This document shows, piece after piece, positions 16,489 through 24,135 of a stretch of 64,000 nt of DNA. How positions within the stretch are numbered: position 1 is the first letter of the stretch; each line of letters starts with the position of its first letter. Source of the DNA: Mycobacterium sp. 852002-10029_SCH5224772. GTDB taxonomy: Bacteria > Actinomycetota > Actinomycetes > Mycobacteriales > Mycobacteriaceae. A program made the translations under genes and the position numbers. The DNA is taken from positions 1 through 64,000 of the forward strand of contig NZ_LZHT01000089.1 in assembly GCF_001667315.1 (NCBI RefSeq). The letters are read 5' to 3'. Below the pieces are notes generated by a model, which searched no databases, had not been told where the DNA came from, and was given only the letters and a program-made list of their open reading frames with translations.

Positions 16489-18144
16489 TCATCCTGATTG
16501 CCAGGTGCTCGGCATCATCGGCACGCGGGGGCCATCACTGAACCCGTCCCGGGACAGCGTCGCCAACCCTGCAGCCTCGGCCGCATCAGATTTGGCTGCG
16601 GCACCGACGAATCCGAGCGGCCCCGCGCTGTCCTCCGCCGGCCGGGTTGCGTACGGATCGTCAGCGTCGCGGCCCGGATCCACATCGTGGTCTGAGTCCA
16701 TGAATTCGTAGCGGTACGCGCGCTCGGTGGCGGTTCCGCCGCGGCGCCGACGGGCCCGGGCCTTTTTCTTGGCCGAGGCGGCCGCGGCTGCGCCCGCGGG
16801 CGCGTCGAGGTCGTCCGACGACGGTTCCTCCGACTTCCGGCGTGACCGACTGCTCGCGCTGCCGCGTGCCGACAGTCCCGACAACCCCACCGCGTAGAGG
16901 GCATTGGACAAACCCACGCCGATGCCGTCTGTCGCCGTCGGACCGAAACCGACGCCGGGTCCCCCGCCGACCGGTCCGCCGCCGACCGATCCGGCGACCG
17001 TCGTCGCGGGGGCGGTAGACGGTGTCGGCACGTGGTTCACGCTCGCGGGCGCGCCGGCGATGATCGGCGCCGGCGCGACCACCGGAGCCGGCGCCGCCGC
17101 GACGGCCGGGACGGGCGGGGCCATCGAGAGCGGGGCCGCGACGCTGATCGCGGTGACCGCGGCCGCCGCCCCACCGGCCGCGGCCGCGCCGATGGCGGCA
17201 ACGACGACCGGGGCGAGCACCACCGCCATTTGAATCGCAAGCTGAATGAACGGCCAGAAGATCATCAGGGTGTGGAAGATGGCCCAACCGAGCGCGCTCG
17301 ACAGGGCCGGCGACAGTCCCAGCTGCCCGAAAAACGAGGCGAGACTGTTGACCCACGGCACCGGCGGAAACGGCCACCCGTTGGGGTTGAGTTCTTCGGA
17401 CACCGGCCAGGCGAAATTCTGGGTGTATTGCTTCAGCCACGCCGTCAGCTGGTCCATCCAGGACGGATACGTCTGCGTCGCCGTGGTGGCCTGCTGCTGG
17501 GCGCTCGACGTATCGGCGTTGTTGAGGTTGGAGCCGGAATCCGCCGCCGGCGCCACGGCGGCCGCTTGCATTGCGGCGACCCCGGCGGTGCCCGCCTCGG
17601 CGCCCGGGACGACGATCGGCGGCGCGGGTGTGGTCGGCGGAAGGGCCGCCAGGGCGGATTCACTGACGGCCTGGTAGGTGGTCATCGTCGTGGCGGCCTG
17701 TACCCACATGCGCGCGTAGTCGGCCTCGTTGACGGCGATGGGGATGGTGTTGATGCCGAAGAAGTTCGTGGCGACCAGCGTCCCGTGAATCGCGTGATTG
17801 GCCGCGAGTTCGCCCAGCGTCGGCATGGCGGCCAGCGCGGCGGTGTAGGCGGTGGCCGCGGTCTCGTGCAGACTCGCCGCGGCTGAGCTTTTGGCCGCGC
17901 TCTCCAGCAGCCAGGCCTGGTAGGGCACGTGCGCGGCCACGTACTGATCGGCGGTGGGTCCGTCCCATGCCCCGGCCTGCACGGTGCCCAGCAACCCGGT
18001 GAGTTCGGTTGCCGCGGTCGCATAGTCGGTGCTCATCGACGACCATGCCGTCGCGGCGGCCAGCAGCGGGGCGGGGCCGGGGCCGCTGCTGAGCAAGGTC
18101 GAGTGCACCTCGGGCGGAAACGCGGCCCAGATCGGGGCGGTCAT
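16489..18144 (-). CDS. PPE family protein, PPE-PPW subgroup (PPE2-like)
   Basis: This 551-residue protein begins [20 protein letters not shown], the PPE N-terminal domain (about residues 1-175). A Pro/Ala-rich middle with hydrophobic segments follows. The C-terminal region is that of the PPW subgroup: RYEFMD, GFVGA near residue 510 and the P-x-x-P-x-x-W motif (PMMPSTW) at the very end. A basic run [10 protein letters not shown] at 459-468 resembles the reported nuclear-localisation region of M. tuberculosis PPE2, a protein of similar length and subgroup that is also encoded beside cob genes. PPE proteins are usually secreted by ESX systems with a PE partner; no PE gene is adjacent. Its exact identity as PPE2 is inference. 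It replaces Rv2067c and blaC at this site. Confidence 0.88.
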   Translation of the reverse strand: MTAPIWAAFPPEVHSTLLSSGPGPAPLLAAATAWSSMSTDYATAATELTGLLGTVQAGAWDGPTADQYVAAHVPYQAWLLESAAKSSAAASLHETAATAYTAALAAMPTLGELAANHAIHGTLVATNFFGINTIPIAVNEADYARMWVQAATTMTTYQAVSESALAALPPTTPAPPIVVPGAEAGTAGVAAMQAAAVAPAADSGSNLNNADTSSAQQQATTATQTYPSWMDQLTAWLKQYTQNFAWPVSEELNPNGWPFPPVPWVNSLASFFGQLGLSPALSSALGWAIFHTLMIFWPFIQLAIQMAVVLAPVVVAAIGAAAAGGAAAAVTAISVAAPLSMAPPVPAVAAAPAPVVAPAPIIAGAPASVNHVPTPSTAPATTVAGSVGGGPVGGGPGVGFGPTATDGIGVGLSNALYAVGLSGLSARGSASSRSRRKSEEPSSDDLDAPAGAAAAASAKKKARARRRRGGTATERAYRYEFMDSDHDVDPGRDADDPYATRPAEDSAGPLGFVGAAAKSDAAEAAGLATLSRDGFSDGPRVPMMPSTWQSG

Positions 18145-18320
18145 CGTCGGGGGCCTTCGGGCAAGAACACGAATACCTCTTCGGTGAATCTCGTGGATGG
18201 GCTGGCGATGCGTACGACCAGAGGTCGGTTGCGGCCGCCGTTTAGTTCCCGCCTCTTCGTTCGGGCGCCAAATTCCGGGAGTCTTTGCGCGCGGACCGGC
18301 CGTGCTGCAACGATGCAGGG

Positions 18321-19676
18321 ATGCGGTGTGACGTCGCGCGTGAAGCGCTGTCGGCTCGATTGGACGGGGAGCGTCCCCAGGTGCTCGCGCAGCAGGTCGA
18401 CGCCCACCTTGAATCGTGCCGCAGTTGCCGCTCCTGGCTAATCGGGGCGGCGGCGCAGACCCGTCGCTTGGCGTCGGTCACGCCCGGCGAGGGACCCGAC
18501 CTGGTCGACAAAATCATGGCCAGCATCGGCGAGCCGCCTTCCGGACACCAGACGTGGATGCGCTGGTTGCGCTCGCACTACCGGCGGTGGGGGCTGATCG
18601 GTGTGGGCCTGTTCCAGGTGGCGATTGCCGCCGCCCAGATCAGTGGGGTCGATTTCGGCATGGTGTCCGCTCACATGCACGGAGCGATGTCGGGCGAGCA
18701 CCTGATGCACGAGTCCACAGCGTGGTTGCTGGCGTTGGGTTTGGCGATGGTCGCCGCCGGCATCTGGCCCGCCTCCGCGTCGGGCGTGGCAGCGATCACG
18801 GGTGTGTATTCCATTGCCCTCCTTGGCTATGTGATCGTCGATGCCTTCGCGGAACAGGTCACGGCCACCAGGATCGCCAGTCACATGCCTCTGCTGTTGG
18901 GGCTGGCATTCGCGATGCTGGTGGCGCGGGAACGTGTGGGTTCGCACCGGCGGCACGGCTCCGATAGCGCGGTGGACGCCGACTTTCCCGCCTCGGCGGC
19001 CGACTCCCCCGGTGGTCGCGGGCGCAGACACCTGCGGCCGATCAACCACGCGGCCCATGCCGCACCCTCTACGACGACCCGTCGTAGGGTCGGAAAACCC
19101 GCGCAACTAAGGTGGTTGAGCATGATCGCGCCGAGCGACGACGAGGCGGTAACCGAGCTCGCGTTGTCAGCCGCACGCGGGAACGCGCGAGCGCTTGAGG
19201 CGTTCATCAAAGCCACTCAGCAAGACGTGTGGCGTTTCGTCGCCTACCTGTGCGACGCGGGCAACGCCGACGATCTGACCCAGGAGACTTTTTTGCGCGC
19301 CATCGGCGCGATCGAACGGTTCTCCGGCCGCTCCAGTGCCCGGACGTGGCTGCTCTCCATCGCGCGCCGGGTGGTGGCCGATCACATCCGCCACCTGCAG
19401 TCGCGGCCGCGCACCGCCCTCGGCGCCGACCCGGAACACGTGGTGCGCGGCGACCGCCACGCCCGCGGGTTCGAAGACCTCGTTGAGGTGACGACGATGA
19501 TCGCCGGCCTGAACCCCGAACAGCGGGAAGCGCTTTTGCTCACGCAGTTGCTCGGGCTGCCCTACGCCGATGCCGCCGCGGTGTGTGGATGCCCGGTGGG
19601 CACCATCCGGTCGCGGGTAGCGCGCGCCCGCGATGCGCTGCTGGCCGACGGCGAGCGCAGCGACCTAACCGGCTAG
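18321..19676 (+). CDS. Zinc-finger anti-sigma-like membrane module in one frame with SigC
   Basis: A single uninterrupted 451-codon frame from ATG 18321 encodes two modules. Residues 1-60 form a zf-HC2/ZAS-type anti-sigma domain ([17 protein letters not shown], then His29-x3-Cys33-x2-Cys36). Residues 90-206 hold four predicted helices (about 90-110, 134-153, 155-176, 189-206). Between helices 1 and 2 is a His/Met-rich stretch [13 protein letters not shown] (118-130), expected outside the membrane. After a basic, proline/alanine linker (207-267), residue 268 is the Met of a normal SigC. Four helices would place both ends in the cytoplasm, compatible with a tethered sigma factor. Whether a fusion is made, or whether the linker is read through while SigC also starts internally, cannot be told from sequence. 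Confidence 0.7.
   Translation: MRCDVAREALSARLDGERPQVLAQQVDAHLESCRSCRSWLIGAAAQTRRLASVTPGEGPDLVDKIMASIGEPPSGHQTWMRWLRSHYRRWGLIGVGLFQVAIAAAQISGVDFGMVSAHMHGAMSGEHLMHESTAWLLALGLAMVAAGIWPASASGVAAITGVYSIALLGYVIVDAFAEQVTATRIASHMPLLLGLAFAMLVARERVGSHRRHGSDSAVDADFPASAADSPGGRGRRHLRPINHAAHAAPSTTTRRRVGKPAQLRWLSMIAPSDDEAVTELALSAARGNARALEAFIKATQQDVWRFVAYLCDAGNADDLTQETFLRAIGAIERFSGRSSARTWLLSIARRVVADHIRHLQSRPRTALGADPEHVVRGDRHARGFEDLVEVTTMIAGLNPEQREALLLTQLLGLPYADAAAVCGCPVGTIRSRVARARDALLADGERSDLTG
19122..19676 (+). CDS. sigC: ECF RNA polymerase sigma factor SigC
   Basis: The 184-residue SigC starts at ATG 19122, preceded by AAGGTGG six bases upstream, a good independent ribosome-binding site. Region 2 is clear ([18 protein letters not shown], then [16 protein letters not shown]), and region 4 shows [19 protein letters not shown] and [16 protein letters not shown]. 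Length and sequence match M. tuberculosis SigC (Rv2069), an ECF factor with no adjacent anti-sigma gene there. Here the same reading frame continues upstream without a stop into a zinc-finger membrane module, so SigC may be made alone, as a fusion, or both. Its 3' end overlaps the convergent cobK stop by 12 bp. Confidence 0.92.
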   Translation: MIAPSDDEAVTELALSAARGNARALEAFIKATQQDVWRFVAYLCDAGNADDLTQETFLRAIGAIERFSGRSSARTWLLSIARRVVADHIRHLQSRPRTALGADPEHVVRGDRHARGFEDLVEVTTMIAGLNPEQREALLLTQLLGLPYADAAAVCGCPVGTIRSRVARARDALLADGERSDLTG

Positions 19677-20393
19677 CGCGCCAACCCATTCGGCGGCCTC
19701 GGCCACGGTGCCGACGCTCGACACATCCGCCGGCAGCGGGGGGCGCGCCACCATCACCACCGCAACATCGAGCGCTGCAGCAGCATCCAGCTTCGCCCGC
19801 GTCATCTGCCCCCCGCTGTTCTTGGTGACCAGCGCGTCGATGCGGTGCTCGCGCAACAGCGCGAGTTCGTCGTCGTAGCGATACGGGCCGCGCGAGAGCA
19901 CCAGCTGGTGATGACGCGGGAGCGAGGTGCCGTCCGGTTCGGTGACCGCCCGGATCAAAAACCACGCGTCGCTGTCAGCGAACACGTTAACGCCCGAACG
20001 ACCGGTGGTGAGAAATATTCTCGAATAGCGTTGTCGGACAACGGTCTCAGCGGCCTCAGTGTCCGATCTGACGACAATAGCGGTGCCGGGATCCCAGGTC
20101 GGGCGCGCCAGGATCAGGTGAGGGATCCGTAATTCGGCGCACGCCCCGGCGGCATGCGCCGTCATGGTGGCCGCGAACGGATGGGTGGCGTCCACGACGG
20201 CGTCGATGCGTTCGTCGCGCAGCCAGCGCCGTAATCCGTCGGCGCCGCCGAAGCCGCCGATGCGCACGGGTCCCACCGGCAGGGCCGGATCCGGTACCCG
20301 GCCCGCCAGGGAGCTGATGATGTCGATGCCGGGGTGCAGGGCCTTCGCCAGCGCGCGCGCCTCGCCCGTGCCCCCGAGCAGCAGGACCCGCAT
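19665..20393 (-). CDS. cobK: Precorrin-6A reductase CobK
   Basis: This 242-residue NADPH-dependent enzyme reduces precorrin-6A to dihydro-precorrin-6A. It starts [19 protein letters not shown] (dinucleotide-binding loop), has [16 protein letters not shown] and [10 protein letters not shown], and ends with the conserved [17 protein letters not shown] segment. The ATG overlaps the cobM stop (ATGA), and its own stop overlaps the sigC 3' end. It is the last gene of the SDR-cobL-cobM-cobK transcript. Confidence 0.95.
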   Translation of the reverse strand: MRVLLLGGTGEARALAKALHPGIDIISSLAGRVPDPALPVGPVRIGGFGGADGLRRWLRDERIDAVVDATHPFAATMTAHAAGACAELRIPHLILARPTWDPGTAIVVRSDTEAAETVVRQRYSRIFLTTGRSGVNVFADSDAWFLIRAVTEPDGTSLPRHHQLVLSRGPYRYDDELALLREHRIDALVTKNSGGQMTRAKLDAAAALDVAVVMVARPPLPADVSSVGTVAEAAEWVGALAG

Positions 20394-21148
20394 CAGTGCC
20401 TGCTCCCCCGGGTCCGCCCGGTCGAATACAGGTAGCTGTCCGTGAATTCGCCCGCGGTCAGCGCGTCGCCGACGACGATGACGGCGGTTTTGGTGATGTT
20501 GGCCTCATGCATCTGGGCGGCGAGGTCGGCCAGTGTGCCACGCAGCACCGTCTCCTGCGGCCAGCTCGCGAAAGCCACCACAGCAGCCGGTGTTTCGGGC
20601 CGGTAGCCACCGTCGAGGAGTTGCGGGACGATGGCGTCGATCTGGGCGGCCGCCAGATGCAGGACCAGCGTGGCGCCGGATCGGGCGAGCGCCGCCAGAT
20701 CTTCGCCGGGCGGCATCGCGGTGGACAGGGTCGCCACCCGGGTCAGCGTCACCGTCTGCGCGACCCCGGGGACGGTGAGTTCGCGCTTCAGGACGGCCGC
20801 CGCGGCGGCGAAAGCCGGTACACCAGGGACGATTTCGTAGCCGATGCCCAGCGCGTCGAGCCGGCGACACTGCTCGGCCAGCGCGCTGTACAGCGACGGG
20901 TCGCCGGAGTGCAGCCGCGCCACGTCGTGTCCGGCGGCGTGCGCCTCGCTCAGCTCGGTGATGATCTGCTCCAACGTCAACGGGCCGGTGTCAACGATTT
21001 TCGCGTCCTGGGGGCAGAGAGCGAGCAGTTCGTCGGGCATGATCGACCCGGCGTACAGGCACACTGCGCACGTTTGGAGCAGCCGTTGACCGCGGACGGT
21101 GATCAGGTCGGCGGCGCCCGGGCCCGCGCCGATGAAGTACACCGTCAT
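20393..21148 (-). CDS. cobM: Precorrin-4 C11-methyltransferase CobM
   Basis: This 251-residue SAM-dependent methyltransferase methylates C11 of precorrin-4. It begins MTVYFIGAGPGAADLITVRG, the glycine-rich SAM site, and has ARLHSGDPSLYSALAEQ and IVPGVPAFAAAAAVL as in the family. I chose ATG 21148 because it overlaps the cobL stop (ATGA) and opens directly into the conserved first strand. A slightly earlier start at 21163 would add five residues without similarity. Confidence 0.95.
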   Translation of the reverse strand: MTVYFIGAGPGAADLITVRGQRLLQTCAVCLYAGSIMPDELLALCPQDAKIVDTGPLTLEQIITELSEAHAAGHDVARLHSGDPSLYSALAEQCRRLDALGIGYEIVPGVPAFAAAAAVLKRELTVPGVAQTVTLTRVATLSTAMPPGEDLAALARSGATLVLHLAAAQIDAIVPQLLDGGYRPETPAAVVAFASWPQETVLRGTLADLAAQMHEANITKTAVIVVGDALTAGEFTDSYLYSTGRTRGSRH

Positions 21149-22317
21149 TTGGTCATCGCCCACTGGGTGACCGGATAGTGCGGCTGCCAGCCAGTGAAGG
21201 CGCCCAGCGCCTTGCCGTGATAGTGCTGGAACCGTCGCAGCTTTCCGCCGAGACGCGTATATGCCTGCGTAACAGCGGCTTCCGACTCGATTGTGACCAC
21301 GTTGACGACGAGTCTCCCCCCGGCGGGCAGCTGGTCGAGACAGGCGTCGAGCAGACCGGGCTGGGTCAGCCCGCCGCCGATGAAGATCGCCGACGGTGGC
21401 TCGGCACCATCGAAGGCGTCAGGGGCCTCGCCGCGCACGTCGATGCCGACGCCGAAGGCCGCGGCGTTGCATTCGAGGTTGTGACGGCGCCGTTCGTCGC
21501 GTTCGAATGCGACCGCGCCGCAACGCCGTCCACTCAGGCACCACTCGACGCTGATGCTGCCCGAGCCCGCGCCGACGTCCCATAGCCGCTCCCCCGGCCG
21601 CGGCGCCAGCGCGGCCAGCGTCACCGCGCGGATCCCCTGTTTGGTGATTTGGCCGTCGTGCGTGAACACGTCGTCGGGCAGGGGTGAGACGCGTTCGTCG
21701 GGCAGGTAGCGCACGGCGATCACGTTGAGGTCGTCGACGTGTCCCGGGGCGCCGTGGGCCCAGTCCCGGGCGGTGCCGTCGTGGCGGTGTTCGTCTGGGC
21801 CGCCGAGTCTTTCGAGCACGGTGAACCGCGAATCGCCACGGCCGTGTGCGTTGAGCAGCGCGGCCAGCTCGGCGGGTGTGGATTTGCCGTGCGACAGCAC
21901 GATCGCTTGGCCACCGCGGCGCACGGCGGTGTGCGGCTGCGCGGTGACCAGGCTGATCACTTCGGTGTCGTGGACGTTCCAGCCCATCCGCGCGCACGCC
22001 AGCGTCACCGACGAGACGTGCGGCAGCACCTTGACGTTGTCGCGGCCGTGTAGGCGGATCAGCGTGCTACCGATACCGTGCAGCAGTGGATCGCCGCTGG
22101 CCAGCACGTGCACGTCGCCGGCGTGGTCGTTGAGCAGGGTTTGCAGGGCGGGCAGCATGGGTGAGGGCCACGGCCGGCGGGGCGCGGGCACCGTGTCATC
22201 GAGAAGGTCGAGTTGCCGCGGTGACCCGTAAATGATTGTGGCCCTGTGCAGTTCGGCCTTCGATGCGTCGGTGAGACCGGCCATGCCGTCGGCCCCGATA
22301 CCGACCACGACGATCAT
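21145..22317 (-). CDS. cobL: Precorrin-6Y C5,15-methyltransferase (decarboxylating) CobL
   Basis: This 390-residue bifunctional enzyme carries an N-terminal CbiE-type methyltransferase (MIVVVGIGADGMAGLTDASK, HVLASGDPLLHGIGSTL) and a C-terminal CbiT-type domain (GQITKQGIRAVTLAAL, LWDVGAGSGSISVEWC). Together they methylate C5 and C15 and decarboxylate the C12 acetate side chain. The stop overlaps cobM and the start lies 22 bp after the upstream SDR stop, so the four genes form one transcript as in M. tuberculosis. Confidence 0.95.
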   Translation of the reverse strand: MIVVVGIGADGMAGLTDASKAELHRATIIYGSPRQLDLLDDTVPAPRRPWPSPMLPALQTLLNDHAGDVHVLASGDPLLHGIGSTLIRLHGRDNVKVLPHVSSVTLACARMGWNVHDTEVISLVTAQPHTAVRRGGQAIVLSHGKSTPAELAALLNAHGRGDSRFTVLERLGGPDEHRHDGTARDWAHGAPGHVDDLNVIAVRYLPDERVSPLPDDVFTHDGQITKQGIRAVTLAALAPRPGERLWDVGAGSGSISVEWCLSGRRCGAVAFERDERRRHNLECNAAAFGVGIDVRGEAPDAFDGAEPPSAIFIGGGLTQPGLLDACLDQLPAGGRLVVNVVTIESEAAVTQAYTRLGGKLRRFQHYHGKALGAFTGWQPHYPVTQWAMTK

Positions 22318-22339
22318 GAGCGCCGATCCTGCTCGCGGA

Positions 22340-23089
22340 TCATCGTGGCATCCTGCGCCAGACGAATCGGGGCAACATCCGCATCAGGGCGGCCGCGGGC
22401 CCCAGCGCCCACGGGATCCATACGGTGCGTCGGCTTTTCGCCAGGGCACGCGCCGTCGCGGCGGCCACCTGCGCGGGCGTGCTAGGGAGTGGTGCCGGCG
22501 TCATGCCTTCCGTCATACGCCCGATGACAAATCCCGGGCGGGCAATAAGGAGCCGCACCCCGGTGCCGTGCAGTGCGTCGGCCAGGCCGCTCGCGAAGCC
22601 GTCCAGGCCCGCCTTGGCCGAGCCGTAGACGTAGTTGGCGCGGCGCACCCGCGCGCCGGCGATCGACGAGAACACCACCAACTGGCCTTCGCCGGCGTTG
22701 CGCATGGCGGTGGCCAGGTGGGTCAACATGCTGACCTGGGCGACGTAGTCGGTGTGCACGACGGCGACCGCGTGTGCTGCGTCGGCCTCCGCGCGGGCCT
22801 GATCGCCCAGGATGCCGAACGCCAACACCGCGGTTTGGATGGGCCCGTGGTCGGCGATGATGTCGCGGACCAGCGGGCCGTGCGATGCCAAGTCGTCGGC
22901 ATCGAATTCCCTGGTGTCGACCGCGGTGGCGCCGGCGGCTTTCAGCGCGCTGACCTCGTCAGCGAGCTGATCGGCGTTCCGCGCGGCCAGCACCACCGTC
23001 GCGCCGGGCGCGAGGAGCCGCGCCAGCTCGACCCCGATTTCGCTGCGTCCGCCCAGGATGAGTATTGGGCCCGCGCCCGTGTCGTCCAC
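22340..23089 (-). CDS. SDR family protein, DprE2-like (Rv2073c homologue)
   Basis: This 249-residue SDR has the unusual nucleotide-binding motif LGGRSEIG instead of TGxxxGxG, and the catalytic FSSIAGARVRRANYVYGSAKAGLDGF segment has Ser, Tyr and Lys in place. These features closely resemble DprE2, the reductase that completes decaprenyl-phosphoryl-arabinose synthesis, but this gene is a separate paralogue located at a cob operon. The C-terminus is hydrophobic and basic (RMLPRFVWRRMPR). The reaction is unknown. It heads the cobLMK transcript and is divergent from the F420-dependent reductase gene. Its link to cobalamin is by position only. Confidence 0.82.
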   Translation of the reverse strand: MDDTGAGPILILGGRSEIGVELARLLAPGATVVLAARNADQLADEVSALKAAGATAVDTREFDADDLASHGPLVRDIIADHGPIQTAVLAFGILGDQARAEADAAHAVAVVHTDYVAQVSMLTHLATAMRNAGEGQLVVFSSIAGARVRRANYVYGSAKAGLDGFASGLADALHGTGVRLLIARPGFVIGRMTEGMTPAPLPSTPAQVAAATARALAKSRRTVWIPWALGPAAALMRMLPRFVWRRMPR

Positions 23090-23124
23090 GGCTGCGATTA
23101 TTACCTGCGCTAGCGTGAGCGGTG

Positions 23125-23535
23125 ATGGCGAATACCACTACCCGGCTCACCGACGAGGCCCTTGCGTTTCTGTCGGAACGCCATCTGGCCATGTTGACCA
23201 CGCTGCGAGCTGACAATTCGCCGCATGTGGTGGCGGTCGGTTTCACTTTTGACCCCAAGACGCACATCGCGCGGGTCATCACCACCGGCGGTTCGCAGAA
23301 GGCGGTCAACGCCGATCGTGGCGGCATGGCCGTGCTGAGCCAGGTCGACGGCGCGCGGTGGCTGTCACTGGAGGGCCGGTCCAAGGTCAACAGCGACGTG
23401 GGCGCGGTGCGCGACGCCGAGCTACGCTACGCCCAGCGCTACCGCACGCCCCGCCCCAATCCGCGACGCGTGGTGATCGAGGTTCAGGTGGAGCGGGTGC
23501 TGGGGTCGTCGGATCTTTTGGACCGGGGCGCGTAG
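23125..23535 (+). CDS. F420-dependent biliverdin reductase homologue (Rv2074-like)
   Basis: This 136-residue split-barrel protein is very close over its whole length to M. tuberculosis Rv2074, which reduces biliverdin-IXalpha using coenzyme F420. Recognisable segments are [38 protein letters not shown] and [15 protein letters not shown]. The ATG at 23125 follows a GTG codon at 23122 that could also be used. It is divergent from the SDR-cobLMK operon, as in M. tuberculosis. Downstream the base composition drops sharply at the toxin-immunity locus. Confidence 0.88.
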   Translation: MANTTTRLTDEALAFLSERHLAMLTTLRADNSPHVVAVGFTFDPKTHIARVITTGGSQKAVNADRGGMAVLSQVDGARWLSLEGRSKVNSDVGAVRDAELRYAQRYRTPRPNPRRVVIEVQVERVLGSSDLLDRGA

Positions 23536-23616
23536 TTAGTCTGTCTGGCTTCGGCGGTAACGACTGTCTGATGGCACGCTTTACAGCAACTCAGAATCGC
23601 GAATACTTCCTCGCGC

Positions 23617-24135
23617 TCAAGCGAGCGGCGCGAATAACGGTTTGCCGTCGGGGTGAGCAAAAGATTCTTTTATCGTATCGATGGATACATTGAAGTAATG
23701 CGATAATTCAACCAATCTGTCCTCCGCCGCAATTGCCACCATGGAGCCATTGGGATCGATCAGAGCATCTTGCTCTCTGCCGGCAAAAACTACTTCGCTA
23801 AGGTGAAAACCTTCTTTTAGTTCGTCACGGCTGAACGGTTTCTTTACACGTTCCATGCCGCGCGATTTGCGGACTGATCCACCGAAATGAGCATACAGGT
23901 ATTTTTCGACCAGCTCCATCGTATTCGCGCCCAAATGGAAGGTCTCCGAGCCCATCCGATCAGAGGACGTTATGACGTAAAATCCATTTTCAGCACTGAT
24001 AAAATAACGACGTTCTCCGCCTTTATTCCAAATAATTGGACGGCCATCGTCGGTCTGGGCGCCCTGGATCAGGTTCATTCCGGCGAGACCGATCCATTCC
24101 ACTAGGCCAGGTGAAAGCTCGACGCTGTTTGTCAT
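23617..24135 (-). CDS. Immunity protein for TNT toxin (Imm61/IFT-like)
   Basis: This 172-residue protein resembles the immunity factor encoded next to CpnT in M. tuberculosis (Rv3902c): an alpha/beta soluble protein with NLIQGAQTDDGRPIIWNKGG, RRYFISAENGFYVITSSDRMG and a C-terminal VELSHYFNVSIDTIKESF. It should bind and neutralise the NAD+ glycohydrolase domain made by the overlapping upstream gene (ATGA overlap). Its G+C content is clearly lower than its neighbours (40-52% in 60-base lines I counted, against about 67% in cobN), which suggests transfer. The assignment rests on similarity and gene order. Confidence 0.75.
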   Translation of the reverse strand: MTNSVELSPGLVEWIGLAGMNLIQGAQTDDGRPIIWNKGGERRYFISAENGFYVITSSDRMGSETFHLGANTMELVEKYLYAHFGGSVRKSRGMERVKKPFSRDELKEGFHLSEVVFAGREQDALIDPNGSMVAIAAEDRLVELSHYFNVSIDTIKESFAHPDGKPLFAPLA

